From positions 62,001 to 126,000 of the forward strand of contig NZ_NFHL01000003.1 in the NCBI RefSeq assembly GCF_002161355.1: 64,000 nucleotides of DNA. Reading direction: 5' to 3'. The stretch comes from Lachnoclostridium sp. An76 (GTDB taxonomy: Bacteria; Bacillota; Clostridia; Lachnospirales; Lachnospiraceae). Shown here one piece after another: positions 1-8,533 of the stretch (position 1 is its first letter; every line of letters begins with the position of its first letter). The notes beneath the pieces are model-generated. The model searched no databases. It was not told the origin of the DNA and saw only the letters and a list, made by a program, of their open reading frames with translations. The translations under genes and the position numbers were made by a program.

Positions 1-2
1 CA

Positions 3-533
3 AACTCAGGCAATATGTTTGCCGCACTTCTCGCAAATGTGCTGAACGGCGGACAGACACTTACCGAGGATAACCTGCGGGAAATCCTGCCGGAACTCCA
101 GTCTATTTTCGGGAAGCTGGGATATATGGAGACATCTTCCTCTGATCTTTTCAGCCAGTTTCTCCGGATGGGCATAGGCGCCAAGCCTGTGATCGCGGGA
201 TATGAAAGCCAGCTTATCGAATACGCCGCCATTTATCCGGATGAATATAAAAACATTGAAGATGACATTGTCATGCTTTATCCCACACCCACCGTGTGGT
301 CCACCCATGTCCTGCTCGCCCTGGATGAAAACGGACAGAAACTCCTTGACGCGCTCCTCGATGAGGATCTCCAGGCTCTTGCATGGACAAAGCACGGCTT
401 CCGCACCGGAAATTACAGCACTGTATCCACGGGCGGTGACATCGCCGCAAAAGGAGTCGCCGCGGACATCACCCAGGTCACTCAGGTCCCTTCCTATGAT
501 GTAATGAAGATCATCATAGAAAGCCTGCAGTAA
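3..533 (+). CDS. Substrate-binding-type protein, C-terminal part (cut by window edge)
   Basis: The frame is open from the window edge to a TAA at 531-533, so only the last ~176 residues are seen. The sequence resembles the second lobe of a periplasmic-binding-protein-like fold: a run like GYESQLIEYA, then YPTPTVWSTH, then a helix-rich tail with TKHGFRTG. No membrane segment or catalytic motif is visible in this part. It lies 75 bp upstream of the TelA-type gene on the same strand, with a palindrome between them, so the two probably form one operon. TelA neighbours in Clostridia often include extracellular binding or vWA-like proteins; the role given here is inferred from that context. The N-terminus, and any signal peptide, is outside the window. 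Confidence 0.6.
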   Translation, partial: NSGNMFAALLANVLNGGQTLTEDNLREILPELQSIFGKLGYMETSSSDLFSQFLRMGIGAKPVIAGYESQLIEYAAIYPDEYKNIEDDIVMLYPTPTVWSTHVLLALDENGQKLLDALLDEDLQALAWTKHGFRTGNYSTVSTGGDIAAKGVAADITQVTQVPSYDVMKIIIESLQ

Positions 534-537
534 AATG

Positions 538-561
538 TTCCGGGGACAGCTGTCCCGGGAA
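538..561. other. Intercistronic palindrome
   Basis: A near-perfect inverted repeat (TTCCGGGGACAGC then TGTCCCGGGAA) sits just after the stop of the first gene and before the TelA gene. There is no T-run, so it is probably a processing or attenuation hairpin and not a full terminator. Confidence 0.4.
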
Positions 562-608
562 GCCAGACACATTGTTTTAAAGATAACGTTCAGAAGGAGG
601 TACATCCT

Positions 609-1727
609 ATGTCAGAAATCACACTTGCGGATCTCATGAACTCAAGAGATACAGCCGCCCCGGTCCCGTCTCCTTTGTCTGCGGAAGAACTCAGCAGAGA
701 GATCACTCTTCTCAGCCCGGAAGACCGCGCCCTTGCCGATGAGATCAAATCACAGATCGATGTGCGGGATTCCCAGATGCTCATGCAGTACGGCTCAGGT
801 GCCAAACAGGATATCGCGGACTTTTCCGGACATATCCTCGGCAGTATCCGCACGAAAGACTCCGGATACGCAGGACAGCTCATGGCTGACCTTGTCACAA
901 ATGTAGAGAGCCTGGATTATGACGATCTGGAGAAAGATCCCGGCATCTTCGGCTTATTCCAGAAAGCAGGCGCAAAGGTCAGACGTTTTCTTGCCCAGTA
1001 TCAAAAACTCGAGGTCAATGTGGACCGCATCGAAGGGAAACTGGAGGAGGCCAGAATGCAGATGCTAAAGGACATCGGCATGTTTGATTCTCTGTACGAA
1101 AAAAATCTGGACTACTTCCGCAGACTCCAGGTCTATATCACCGCCGGAGAGGAAAAGCTGGAAGAACTCAGAGAAAAGACGATCCCATCCCTTCGCGCGG
1201 AGGCGCAGCAGAGCGGCGACCCTATGCACGCACAGCTTGTCCGCGACTTTGAAGACAGTGTAAATCAGTTTGAGAAAAAGGTCCATGACCTGAAGACGAG
1301 CAAGACCATCGCGATCCAGACAGCGCCCCAGATCAAACTGATCCAGAATAATGATAAAATGCTTGCAGATAAGATCCAGACAGCGATCCAGGAGACGATC
1401 CCCCTCTGGAAAAGCCAGATGGTCATGGCTCTTGGCATGTACCGCCAGCAGGAGACGCTCAAACTGCAGCGCAGCGTCACTGATACGACCAATTCCCTGC
1501 TCATGAAAAATTCTGAGATATTAAAGCAGAATACCATTGATGTTGCAAAGGAGTCTGAGCGCGGTCTCGTAGACATCGAGGCTCTCAAAAAGGCAAACCA
1601 GAATCTTGTCTCCACGATGAACGAGGCTGTCCGCATCCAGAAAGAAGGACACGAAAAGAGAATGGCCGCAGAACAGGAACTGTTAAAGATCGAAGATGAG
1701 ATCCGGCAGACCCTGCTCCAGGCATGA
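609..1727 (+). CDS. TelA-family toxic anion resistance protein
   Basis: This 372-residue, highly charged, mostly alpha-helical protein has the length and composition of the TelA (KlaA) family, which is associated with tellurite and other envelope or oxidative stress and is often found with substrate-binding or XpaC-like partners. The central and C-terminal thirds carry the conserved family stretches (ALGMYRQQ, TNSLLMKNSEILK, a long amphipathic helix near the end). There is no signal peptide and no transmembrane segment, so it is cytoplasmic. The start is supported by AGGAGG at 595-600, eight bases before ATG. It follows the partial binding-protein gene in the same direction. The molecular activity of the family is not known. 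Confidence 0.85.
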   Translation: MSEITLADLMNSRDTAAPVPSPLSAEELSREITLLSPEDRALADEIKSQIDVRDSQMLMQYGSGAKQDIADFSGHILGSIRTKDSGYAGQLMADLVTNVESLDYDDLEKDPGIFGLFQKAGAKVRRFLAQYQKLEVNVDRIEGKLEEARMQMLKDIGMFDSLYEKNLDYFRRLQVYITAGEEKLEELREKTIPSLRAEAQQSGDPMHAQLVRDFEDSVNQFEKKVHDLKTSKTIAIQTAPQIKLIQNNDKMLADKIQTAIQETIPLWKSQMVMALGMYRQQETLKLQRSVTDTTNSLLMKNSEILKQNTIDVAKESERGLVDIEALKKANQNLVSTMNEAVRIQKEGHEKRMAAEQELLKIEDEIRQTLLQA

Positions 1728-1869
1728 CATTCTCCCGCCGGATATAGCCGTCAAGGCATTTATCATAAAAGAAGCGCCTGAGGATTTCTTTTTGGCTTTC
1801 ATCTTCATAGTAACCAGCGGGCAATGTAAAGAACTGTTCCAAAGAATGTCAATCACAGCCCTTTTGACG

Positions 1870-3105
1870 TCACACCTTTTTTGAAGAAAAGCTGGCTTTC
1901 ACATACTCATCCATGGCGTCCGCGATCATTTTTGAACACTTCACTGCCTCGACTACGGTCTTGGCGCCGGTGACTACGTCTCCAGAGGCGAAGATCCCCT
2001 TCATGGTGGTCTCGCCTTTTTCATTCGTCTTCAGAAGCCCTCGCTCGTCCACCTTCAGTTCTTTATCCCTGTTAACGATCCGGTCCTGCGGTCCCTGTGA
2101 GATCGAGATGATAATGCTGTCCGCCGGAACAAACCTTTCAGTCTCTTCGTGTTTTACCATCTGTCCGTTCTCATCCCATTCTACGTCGCAGATCATCACC
2201 CCGTCGTCCGTGATCCGGGACGCGGTCTGGAGAAATTCAAACTCCACGCCGTCGATCCTGGCATACTCTACCTCTTTCGGCGATGCCGCCGGCACTTCTG
2301 TCACAGAGTAGACTGTCACATACCGGGAGCCCTTGCGGATCGCTGTCCTCGCCACATCCATGGCTGCGTTTCCCGCGCCGATCACGACCACCCGGTCGCC
2401 CAGGTCATAGACATCCGGGTTGTTCAGGTAGTTGATGCCATAGTGGACATTGCCAAAAGTCTCCCCGGGGATATTCAGCCGGTACGGGCGCCATGTCCCC
2501 GTGCCGATGAACACTGCATTGTATCCGTCTTCCAACAGGTCGTGGACGCCTGTGGAACCGCCCAGGGCGAAATTCGGACGGAAACGGATCCCCAGTTCCT
2601 TCATTTTTTTATCATACCGGTCCAGTATGGACTTCGGCAGACGGAATTCCGGGATCCCATATCTTAGGATCCCTCCGATCTTCTCCCTGACTTCAAAGAT
2701 CGTGACCCGGTATCCCCGGCATGCCATGAGTATGGCGATGGTGATCCCTGCCGGTCCGGCGCCGACCACGCCGATCCTGCCCCCGTTCCACGGCTTCTTT
2801 TCCAGTTTCATTTTGTCAAAACATGTGTCTGAAATATAATTCTCAATGGAAGAGATATGCACAGGCTCGCCTTTGATACCTTTGATGCAGTGTCCTTCAC
2901 ACTGCTTTTCGTGATCACACACAAGAGAACAGATCACAGACAGCGGATTGTTGGCAAAGACCATCTCCGCTGCTTCCGTCATCTGTCCGTCAAGAAACAT
3001 CCGGATCATCGGCGGAACAGGCGTATGGATCGGGCACCCCTCCATACATCTCGGTTTTTTGCAGTTCAGACATCTCTTCGCCTCGTCGATCACATGCAGT
3101 CCCAT
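1870..3105 (-). CDS. GltD-like NAD(P)-dependent FAD oxidoreductase
   Basis: The 411-residue protein matches the glutamate synthase small-subunit/NfnL/dihydropyrimidine dehydrogenase N-domain family. The N-terminal ~90 residues carry two four-cysteine sets for [4Fe-4S] clusters (CLNCKKPRCMEGCP, then CSLVCDHEKQCEGHC). A dinucleotide fold follows for FAD (GVVGAGPAGI, about residue 112) and a second for NAD(P)H (VIGAGNAAMD). The C-terminal GIFASGDVVTGAKTVVEA is the usual FAD-contact motif. No glutamate synthase large subunit is nearby, so it probably acts with another partner as an electron-transfer subunit. The start has GGAGGAG a few bases upstream. It converges with the TelA gene. Confidence 0.85.
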   Translation of the reverse strand: MGLHVIDEAKRCLNCKKPRCMEGCPIHTPVPPMIRMFLDGQMTEAAEMVFANNPLSVICSLVCDHEKQCEGHCIKGIKGEPVHISSIENYISDTCFDKMKLEKKPWNGGRIGVVGAGPAGITIAILMACRGYRVTIFEVREKIGGILRYGIPEFRLPKSILDRYDKKMKELGIRFRPNFALGGSTGVHDLLEDGYNAVFIGTGTWRPYRLNIPGETFGNVHYGINYLNNPDVYDLGDRVVVIGAGNAAMDVARTAIRKGSRYVTVYSVTEVPAASPKEVEYARIDGVEFEFLQTASRITDDGVMICDVEWDENGQMVKHEETERFVPADSIIISISQGPQDRIVNRDKELKVDERGLLKTNEKGETTMKGIFASGDVVTGAKTVVEAVKCSKMIADAMDEYVKASFSSKKV

Positions 3106-3567
3106 TGGAAACTCCTCCTGTCTCCCGCTCCGCGGTTATCCTGTTATCCTGATATTTTTATCCTGATATTGATTGTTAGCTTTAGTCTGACATAAAATAC
3201 GGAAAAATCAAGAATTGTTAATCAAATAACCAGCCAGTACCGCCAGGGGCAAAGCGCCGATGCCGCGTGAAAATCCAGAAGCCGCACGTTTTTCAGCTAT
3301 GCATGGCAGATCCTGTCCCGGTCTGATTGTACGGAAAGAAAAACAAGAAATACCCGGCTGAGGCGGATCAATGTCGGAAATTTAACAACGATGTAAACTG
3401 ATATAGACGGGATGTAAACCGGTATATTCTTGTAAAGGCAGGATCTTTATAGTACAAATGAAATGGATCCATTAAGCATGGGCTTCTGCAAAAAGAATAT
3501 TTGACTGATCCAATATATTATTGTCGTGAAATTATAAAAACCACCTTTTGAGAATGGAGAATACAGT
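3106..3567. other. Intergenic region, 462 bp, no gene recognised
   Basis: The region separates two divergent genes. A minus-strand frame is open from about 3383 down to a TGA at 3208 (about 58 codons, ending in a hydrophobic GIGALPLAVLAGYLI run), but it has no credible start. It may be the tail of a lost membrane-protein gene. Two similar short runs beginning GATGTAAAC occur at about 3390 and 3411. I see nothing else that I can name. Confidence 0.35.
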
Positions 3568-3981
3568 ATGAAAAATCGAAATAAGAAATGCTTTATAGTC
3601 CTGTTTATTCTTTCTATAATAGCCATTCTAATGGTAATCTACAAAATAAAAGAAAAACAAACCACAGAACTTATATTCGAAAACGCTGTGATCGACATAC
3701 CAGAAGATACCCCTGATGCTGACCAGGCAGTCCATATATTGGAAAAAACACTTGTTAATCAAATGCCGGAATGCCGGATCACTAAACTTTATGTTGACGA
3801 TCGCTCCCCATTGATCCAAACATATGAAAAAAAGGGAGAAGAAGTTCTCCTGCTCCAAATGGATTTTTATATCGTGGAGACCAACGGAGCAGATCCCCTT
3901 ATCCCATATCAGCAATATGAAGGCTATACCTGGACATTTACCAGAAAGGATGCTACTAAACATACGATGCAGAGAACATAA
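3568..3981 (+). CDS. Small membrane-anchored or secreted hypothetical protein
   Basis: The 137-residue protein begins with a positively charged N-terminus and one hydrophobic segment (residues ~9-24), fitting a signal anchor. About 110 mostly acidic, extracellular-type residues follow, with no cysteines suggesting a lipobox and no catalytic motif. I do not recognise a family. Its last 58 bases overlap the 3' end of the opposite-strand regulator pseudogene. The surrounding DNA is more AT-rich than the flanking core genes, which suggests an acquired patch. The SD is weak (GAATGGAGAATACAGT). Confidence 0.55.
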   Translation: MKNRNKKCFIVLFILSIIAILMVIYKIKEKQTTELIFENAVIDIPEDTPDADQAVHILEKTLVNQMPECRITKLYVDDRSPLIQTYEKKGEEVLLLQMDFYIVETNGADPLIPYQQYEGYTWTFTRKDATKHTMQRT

Positions 3982-4377
3982 AAAATTTTAGGGAATTTCT
4001 TCTTTCTCAGTTTGATCAATAGTACTGTTGAAACACCGATCCCTATAAATGAGATAAATGTAGATACTATCAATACCGTAACATAGAGGATCATCAGATT
4101 TGGATCATCAGATTTGGATCATAGCTGGTTTTATCCGTATTGTTTTGGTCTGGAACGTCATCAGGCGCAGTACATTCCGTGGGGATTGTCTCATCAATCA
4201 ATGCATTAATGGGCACGCCATAAAATTTTGATAAAGCGACCAAATTTTCCAGATCGGGATTTCCCCGCTGATTCTCCCATTTAGATAAGGACTGGCGGGA
4301 AATATGCAGCGCCTGGGCAACCTCTTCTTGTGATATATTTTAGATCTGCGTATTTCTTTCAGATTATTTTTTAACAT
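3924..4377 (-). pseudogene. Broken XRE-type regulator with a membrane tail
   Basis: Read on the minus strand from ATG at 4377 (SD GTGAGGAA), the first 13 codons are MLKNNLKEIRRSK. One missing base then shifts the frame, and the normal helix-turn-helix continues in the next frame as ISQEEVAQALHISRQSLSKW, followed by ENQRGNPDLENLVALSKFYGVPINALIDE. Downstream, a 14-bp unit (GATCATCAGATTTG) is duplicated in tandem at about 4090-4117, which shifts the frame again and brings a stop at 4094-4096. With one copy removed, the frame continues into two hydrophobic segments and a KLRKKK turn, ending at about 3924. Such HTH plus two-helix proteins are common Firmicute regulators of adjacent membrane genes. 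Two independent frameshifts make this a pseudogene. Confidence 0.8.
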
Positions 4378-4527
4378 TTGTTCCTCACATAACTTCTTTA
4401 AAAGGAGCTGATTTCAATGTCCACCTGACATTATTATAATCATTTTCTATTCTATGTCTATACCCGTGGATATAAATGTTGGTCCGGTGGGAGTTATTCT
4501 TTAAATTTCAGGGAAGGAGTAACCACG

Positions 4528-4866
4528 TTGAAAAAAAAAGTTGTTTTTTGTCTGCTGCCTTTCATGCTCGCAGGATGCGCACACATTGATCCCGATTTAA
4601 ATAATAAAGATCTGACAGGGTATCAAATAGATTATGACATCTCAAATGAAAGTGGACAGAATGTATATCATGTCAATGGTCAGGAATATCCCCTCTTACT
4701 GCGATTAACAGGCAGAAGTGCAAATGCAGCATATGACAGTTATTATATAGTATTAACAAGCAACACGGAGTTGTCATTTAAAGAAGTTGATGCAAAGTTC
4801 TGGGGAAGTCATCTGACTCCGACCGAGGATTTTGTGATCGTTGAGTATGGTTTAGTATACGAATGA
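4528..4866 (+). CDS. Small lipoprotein of unknown function
   Basis: The 112-residue protein has a classical lipoprotein signal: MKKK, a hydrophobic core, then LAGC with the lipidated cysteine at residue 17. The mature ~95 residues are mainly beta-type and acidic, with no recognised domain. The start is TTG, chosen because GGAAGGAG lies eight bases upstream and no ATG gives a signal peptide. It follows the broken regulator divergently, so the regulator may once have controlled it. I do not recognise the family. Confidence 0.65.
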   Translation: MKKKVVFCLLPFMLAGCAHIDPDLNNKDLTGYQIDYDISNESGQNVYHVNGQEYPLLLRLTGRSANAAYDSYYIVLTSNTELSFKEVDAKFWGSHLTPTEDFVIVEYGLVYE

Positions 4867-4879
4867 TTAATGATTTGGA

Positions 4880-4905
4880 CAGAGGGAGCGTGTTCTCCCC
4901 CTCTG
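4880..4905. terminator. Hairpin between convergent genes
   Basis: CAGAGGGAG pairs with CTCCCCCTCTG between the convergent lipoprotein and DUF6145-type genes. There is no T-run on either strand, so termination would depend on hairpin strength alone. Confidence 0.4.
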
Positions 4906-4917
4906 CCCCAGCATTAC

Positions 4918-5262
4918 TCACTCTTCCGGGAGCCCTTCCATCTCCTCCCCAAGATAAAACACTTTAAAGAACAGCTCCAACGACTCAAACAGCTCCCGCT
5001 TCGTCTGTTGGAGCTGTTTGATCTTCAGCACGCTTCCGATCTCATCAAAGGCAAAATCATTCTCCTCGTGGTCTACCTTCAGTTCCAGATTGCCGTCCTC
5101 GTCAAACACAAGCATCAGGATGCCGCCCACATCCTCCGTATACAGAACACACATGATCTGGAGTTCTTCCTTGATGCTCTCCGGGAGCTGATCAAACTCT
5201 GGATTCAGATAAAATTTCTTTTCGTATGCACTTGCCGCACATAATACAAAATCTTCGTTCAT
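4918..5262 (-). CDS. DUF6145-type conserved small cytoplasmic protein
   Basis: I place the start at the ATG at 5262 (AAAGGAAC upstream), giving 114 residues. An in-frame upstream ATG at 5298 would run into the palindromic repeat and has no SD. The sequence MNEDFVLCAASAYEKKFYLNPEF and the acidic core (VFDEDGNLELKVDHEEND) match, from memory, a conserved Lachnospiraceae family annotated DUF6145. No catalytic motif, membrane segment or signal is present. It lies immediately downstream of birA in the same direction, separated by repeat A. Function unknown. Confidence 0.7.
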   Translation of the reverse strand: MNEDFVLCAASAYEKKFYLNPEFDQLPESIKEELQIMCVLYTEDVGGILMLVFDEDGNLELKVDHEENDFAFDEIGSVLKIKQLQQTKRELFESLELFFKVFYLGEEMEGLPEE

Positions 5263-5280
5263 ATTGTTCCTTTCTGATAA

Positions 5281-5352
5281 AATATTCTGAATGCTCAACC
5301 CAAAGGGGTCAGACCCCTCCCAGGAGGGGTCTGACCCCTTTGGGTTGAGTCG
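5281..5352. repeat. GGGGTC palindromic repeat, copy A
   Basis: A perfect inverted repeat: CTCAACCCAAAGGGGTC at left and its complement ending GGGTTGAG at right, with a short CCTCCCAGGAGG centre (5294-5349). Related hairpins lie at 43078-43117 and 48200-48283. It sits between birA and the DUF6145-type gene and could also act as a terminator for birA. Confidence 0.75.
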
Positions 5353-5365
5353 TCTGACAATTCAC

Positions 5366-6379
5366 TCAAACATATCCGTACACGCCCCGCACGGATACCT
5401 CCCCTGCGTTGATCTCTTCCTCTGTTCCGTCTTCCCGGCGCACGACCAGCTCTCCTGTGGGGGTGATCCCCAGGGCATGTGCCCGGTAGGTTTCTTTCTC
5501 TCCGATGACCTGCACATCTCTTCCGCGGTTTACCAGCATGGAGCTGTACTGCTCCATCAGCCCGGTGAGATCTTCGGTCTTCAGGAAGACTGCGTAATTC
5601 TCTTCCAGCCGCTCCATAATGGCTGCGATGATGGGAGCACGGCGCAGTGCCTGTCCGCACTCCATGCGGAGAGACACTGCCGTGCTGCGGATCTCTTCCG
5701 GGAATCCGGTCTGGTTCACATTGATCCCCACGCCTATTGTCACATAGTTGATATAATCAATCTGTGCGCTCATCTCCGTGAGGATGCCCGCCAGTTTTTT
5801 CCCGTTTATGATGATGTCATTGGGCCATTTGATCTGGATACGAGGAATCTCCGCACCGCCGCTGGGGTCCAGCTGCTCTTCCAGGCTCCTGCTGATCCCT
5901 TCCGCCACGCTGCATGCCATGACCAGGGTGAGCATGGACGCCCGGGTCGGCGCGATCTCCGGGCGGAGAAGGATCGACATATAGATGCTGCTCCCTGCAG
6001 GGGACTCCCAGGACCGCCCCCTGCGCCCTCTTCCGGCAGTCTGGCAGTCCGCCACAGCCAGTGTACCATGCGGCGCACCTTCATCTGCCGCCTGCCGGAT
6101 CCGCAGGTTTGTGGAATCTGTCATATCATAATAGCAGACCTCCCGCCCCGCCCATTTTGTTCGGATCACACTGTCCAGTTCTTCCTTTGTCATCACATCC
6201 GGGCTGCCTGCCATATGATAACCTCTGTTGCGGACAGCCTCCACCTGATACCCTTCTTCCTGGAGCTGTCGGATAACCTTCCACACAGCGGTCCTGGATA
6301 CGCCGAACCGCTCGCTTATCTGCTGCCCGGAGACATATCCGTCTGTCTCCCTGAGCATTCTCAATATCTCTGTCTTCAT
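5366..6379 (-). CDS. birA: Biotin--protein ligase / biotin operon repressor
   Basis: The start at 6379 (MKTEILRML) has GAGGAG eight bases upstream; a longer frame from 6409 lacks an SD. The 337-residue product begins with a winged helix-turn-helix (ISERFGVSRTAVWKVIRQLQ), followed by the ligase domain with the biotinyl-AMP loop GRGRRGR, the conserved KWPNDI and KLAGILTE motifs, then IGVGINVN and a small C-terminal SH3-like domain. It activates biotin with ATP and attaches it to carboxyl carrier proteins. The DNA-binding domain suggests it also represses biotin genes, though none are visible in this window. It is a full-length group II BirA. The IS element inserted just upstream of its promoter region. 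Confidence 0.95.
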   Translation of the reverse strand: MKTEILRMLRETDGYVSGQQISERFGVSRTAVWKVIRQLQEEGYQVEAVRNRGYHMAGSPDVMTKEELDSVIRTKWAGREVCYYDMTDSTNLRIRQAADEGAPHGTLAVADCQTAGRGRRGRSWESPAGSSIYMSILLRPEIAPTRASMLTLVMACSVAEGISRSLEEQLDPSGGAEIPRIQIKWPNDIIINGKKLAGILTEMSAQIDYINYVTIGVGINVNQTGFPEEIRSTAVSLRMECGQALRRAPIIAAIMERLEENYAVFLKTEDLTGLMEQYSSMLVNRGRDVQVIGEKETYRAHALGITPTGELVVRREDGTEEEINAGEVSVRGVYGYV

Positions 6380-6627
6380 CTGAATTCTCCTCGCAACTGC
6401 TGTACACATCTAATTATACATAAAAATCCGCTTTTCACAACTTTTGTAAAAAGTAAAATTATTTATAAAATTTTTGAATGATTCTGCCCGGGAGTTTGAC
6501 AGTTGAATAATAGAAAAATACCTTGCAGGCCGCATAAAACCTGCTTTTTTTGTGTCAATTTTTTAGTTTTTATATATGTTATTTTATGTTATTGTATGAT
6601 ATAATAAGGGATAAGGAGGGATCAGCT

Positions 6628-8364
6628 ATGAATCTTCACATATCAAAATCAAAAAACGCAGAGTCATTTTATATCTGCAAATCTTTCGTAAAAGCAAATG
6701 GCAGTACTTCTTCTATGATTGTCCGCAAGCTGGGAACTTTAGAACAGCTTTTAGTCGAGCACGGCCCGACAAGAGATGATGTTCTTACTTGGGCAAAGAA
6801 TGAAGTGAAAATAGAAACCGAAAAATATAAAAAGGAAAAAGAAGCCAAAACAGTGTTGATCCCCTTTCACGCAGACAGGCAGTTAGACTATGGCAAGCAG
6901 GTCTTTTACCGGGGCGGCTACCTTTTTCTCCAATCGATCTATTATCAGATGCAGATGAATAAGATCTGCCGGAAGTTAAAACAAAAATATAAGTTTAAAT
7001 ATGACATCAACGCAATCCTTTCCGATTTGATCTACGCAAGGATCCTGGAGCCTTGCAGCAAACGTGCTTCTTACAAGACCGCATTAGAGTTTTTAGAAAA
7101 ACCATCCTACAAACTTCACGATGTATACCGTGCGCTGGATGTCCTCGGGGCTGAATGTGACCTGATCCAGGCGGAGGTCTATAAAAACAGCCATTTCATG
7201 GGTCAAAGGAATGATAAGATCCTTTATTACGACTGCACGAATTATTATTTTGAGATTGAACAGGAAGACGGCAGCAAGAAATATGGGAAGGGGAAGGAAC
7301 ACAGACCGAACCCGATCATCCAAATGGGACTTTTCATGGACGGGGATGGGATCCCCCTTGCGTTTTCTCTCTTCCCGGGAAATGCAAACGAGCAGACATC
7401 GCTGAAGCCACTGGAGAAGAAAGTGCTTAGTGATTTCGGATGCCAGAAATTCATTTATTGCAGCGATGCCGGGCTGGGTTCGGAATCCATCCGGGAATAC
7501 AACCATATGGGGGAAAGGGCTTATATCGTAACCCAGTCGATCAAAAAGCTGAAGAAAGAAGAAAAAGAATGGGCGCTGAGCCCGCAGGGGTTTAAACGGG
7601 TCTCCGATGACGAGCCTGTCGATATCACGAAACTTCCGGAAGATGACAAAGGGCTTTATTACAAGGATGAACCATATACCACTAAGAAACTGCACCAACG
7701 CTTGATCATCACTTATTCTCCAAAGTATGCCCTGTATCAGAAATCCATCCGTGATACACAGGTGGAACGGGCACAAAAAATGCTGGATTCGGGAAAAGCG
7801 AAAAGGAACCGTAAGAATCCGAATGACCCGGCGCGTTTTATCGGAAAGAAGGCTGTTACAAAAGATGGGGAGGCTGCGGATATCAAACAGTATCTGGATG
7901 AGGATAAGATTGCGGAAGAGGCGCAGTATGATGGGCTCTATGCAGTATGCACGGATCTTTTGGATGATGAGGTCGGTGATATTTTAAAAGTAAGTGAGGG
8001 GAGGTGGCAGATCGAGGAATGCTTCCGGATCATGAAAACAGATTTTTCTGCAAGACCGATCTATTTACGGGAAGAGAACCGGATCAAGGCACATTTCCTG
8101 ATCTGTTTCCTCGCATTAACCGTCTACCGTTATCTTGAGAAAAAACTGGATTCAAAATATACCTGTGAAGAATTGCTGGATACCCTAAAAGGAATGAATT
8201 TCGCCGGGATACAGGAGCAGGGATTCATCCCGCTGTATCGGCGGGAAAAGATTACTGATGACCTTCATGAAGCCTGCGGTTTCCGGACAGACTACCAATT
8301 CATAACTAAAAGTAAAATGAGAACAATCCAGAAAAAAGTAAGGGGAAGGAATAAATTACTATAG
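6628..8364 (+). CDS. IS1634-family transposase
   Basis: The 578-residue protein is a DDE transposase of the IS4-like/IS1634 group. Features seen are the YYDCTNYYFEIEQEDG segment (first catalytic Asp, with the typical aromatic run), IQMGLFMDGDGIPLAFSLFPGN, IYCSDAGLGSES (second Asp region) and a C-terminal RWQIEECFRIMKTDF carrying the YREK-like catalytic Glu. The ATG at 6628 is preceded by AAGGAGGG; a start 78 bases upstream lacks an SD. No frameshift or stop is present, so transposition may still be possible. Its codon use is more AT-rich than that of the birA and radical SAM neighbours. Confidence 0.92.
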   Translation: MNLHISKSKNAESFYICKSFVKANGSTSSMIVRKLGTLEQLLVEHGPTRDDVLTWAKNEVKIETEKYKKEKEAKTVLIPFHADRQLDYGKQVFYRGGYLFLQSIYYQMQMNKICRKLKQKYKFKYDINAILSDLIYARILEPCSKRASYKTALEFLEKPSYKLHDVYRALDVLGAECDLIQAEVYKNSHFMGQRNDKILYYDCTNYYFEIEQEDGSKKYGKGKEHRPNPIIQMGLFMDGDGIPLAFSLFPGNANEQTSLKPLEKKVLSDFGCQKFIYCSDAGLGSESIREYNHMGERAYIVTQSIKKLKKEEKEWALSPQGFKRVSDDEPVDITKLPEDDKGLYYKDEPYTTKKLHQRLIITYSPKYALYQKSIRDTQVERAQKMLDSGKAKRNRKNPNDPARFIGKKAVTKDGEAADIKQYLDEDKIAEEAQYDGLYAVCTDLLDDEVGDILKVSEGRWQIEECFRIMKTDFSARPIYLREENRIKAHFLICFLALTVYRYLEKKLDSKYTCEELLDTLKGMNFAGIQEQGFIPLYRREKITDDLHEACGFRTDYQFITKSKMRTIQKKVRGRNKLL

Positions 8365-8377
8365 TTCGAAACAACGG

Positions 8378-8424
8378 AAAAAATCGCTGCACCCCAGTAA
8401 ATACAAGGGATACAGCGATTTTTC
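8378..8424. terminator. Bidirectional terminator inside the IS right end
   Basis: AAAAAATCGCTG pairs with CAGCGATTTTT around a 23-base loop, directly after the transposase stop. A/T runs flank both sides, so it can stop transcripts from either direction. Confidence 0.65.
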
Positions 8425-8533
8425 TTTTACGAACTGTCAAAGACGGGATTGTACCACAAAACGTTTCTTTTTGTACCTGCGAATGGATTTCGTGTCTGAC
8501 AGATCTGGCAGCCCTCTGACTTCACAGGATTCC

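Larger units (their letters stand above)
6491..8445 (+). mobile_element. IS1634-type insertion sequence
   Basis: A single long transposase gene is flanked by imperfect terminal inverted repeats. The left end has TTTGACAGTT (6495-6504), then six bases, then AGAAAAAT. The right end carries the complement: ATTTTTCTTTTAC then AACTGTCAAA (8432-8441). The exact outer edge and target duplication are not certain; CGGGA occurs just outside both ends but not symmetrically. The element looks intact. Confidence 0.8.

Noticed and set aside
3208..3383. Minus-strand open frame of ~58 codons
   Set aside because: No start codon with an SD and no recognisable homology; kept only as a note in the intergenic entry.
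6481..8455. Target-site duplication of the IS element
   Set aside because: CGGGA occurs outside both ends but at unequal distances from the inverted repeats, so a duplication cannot be set.
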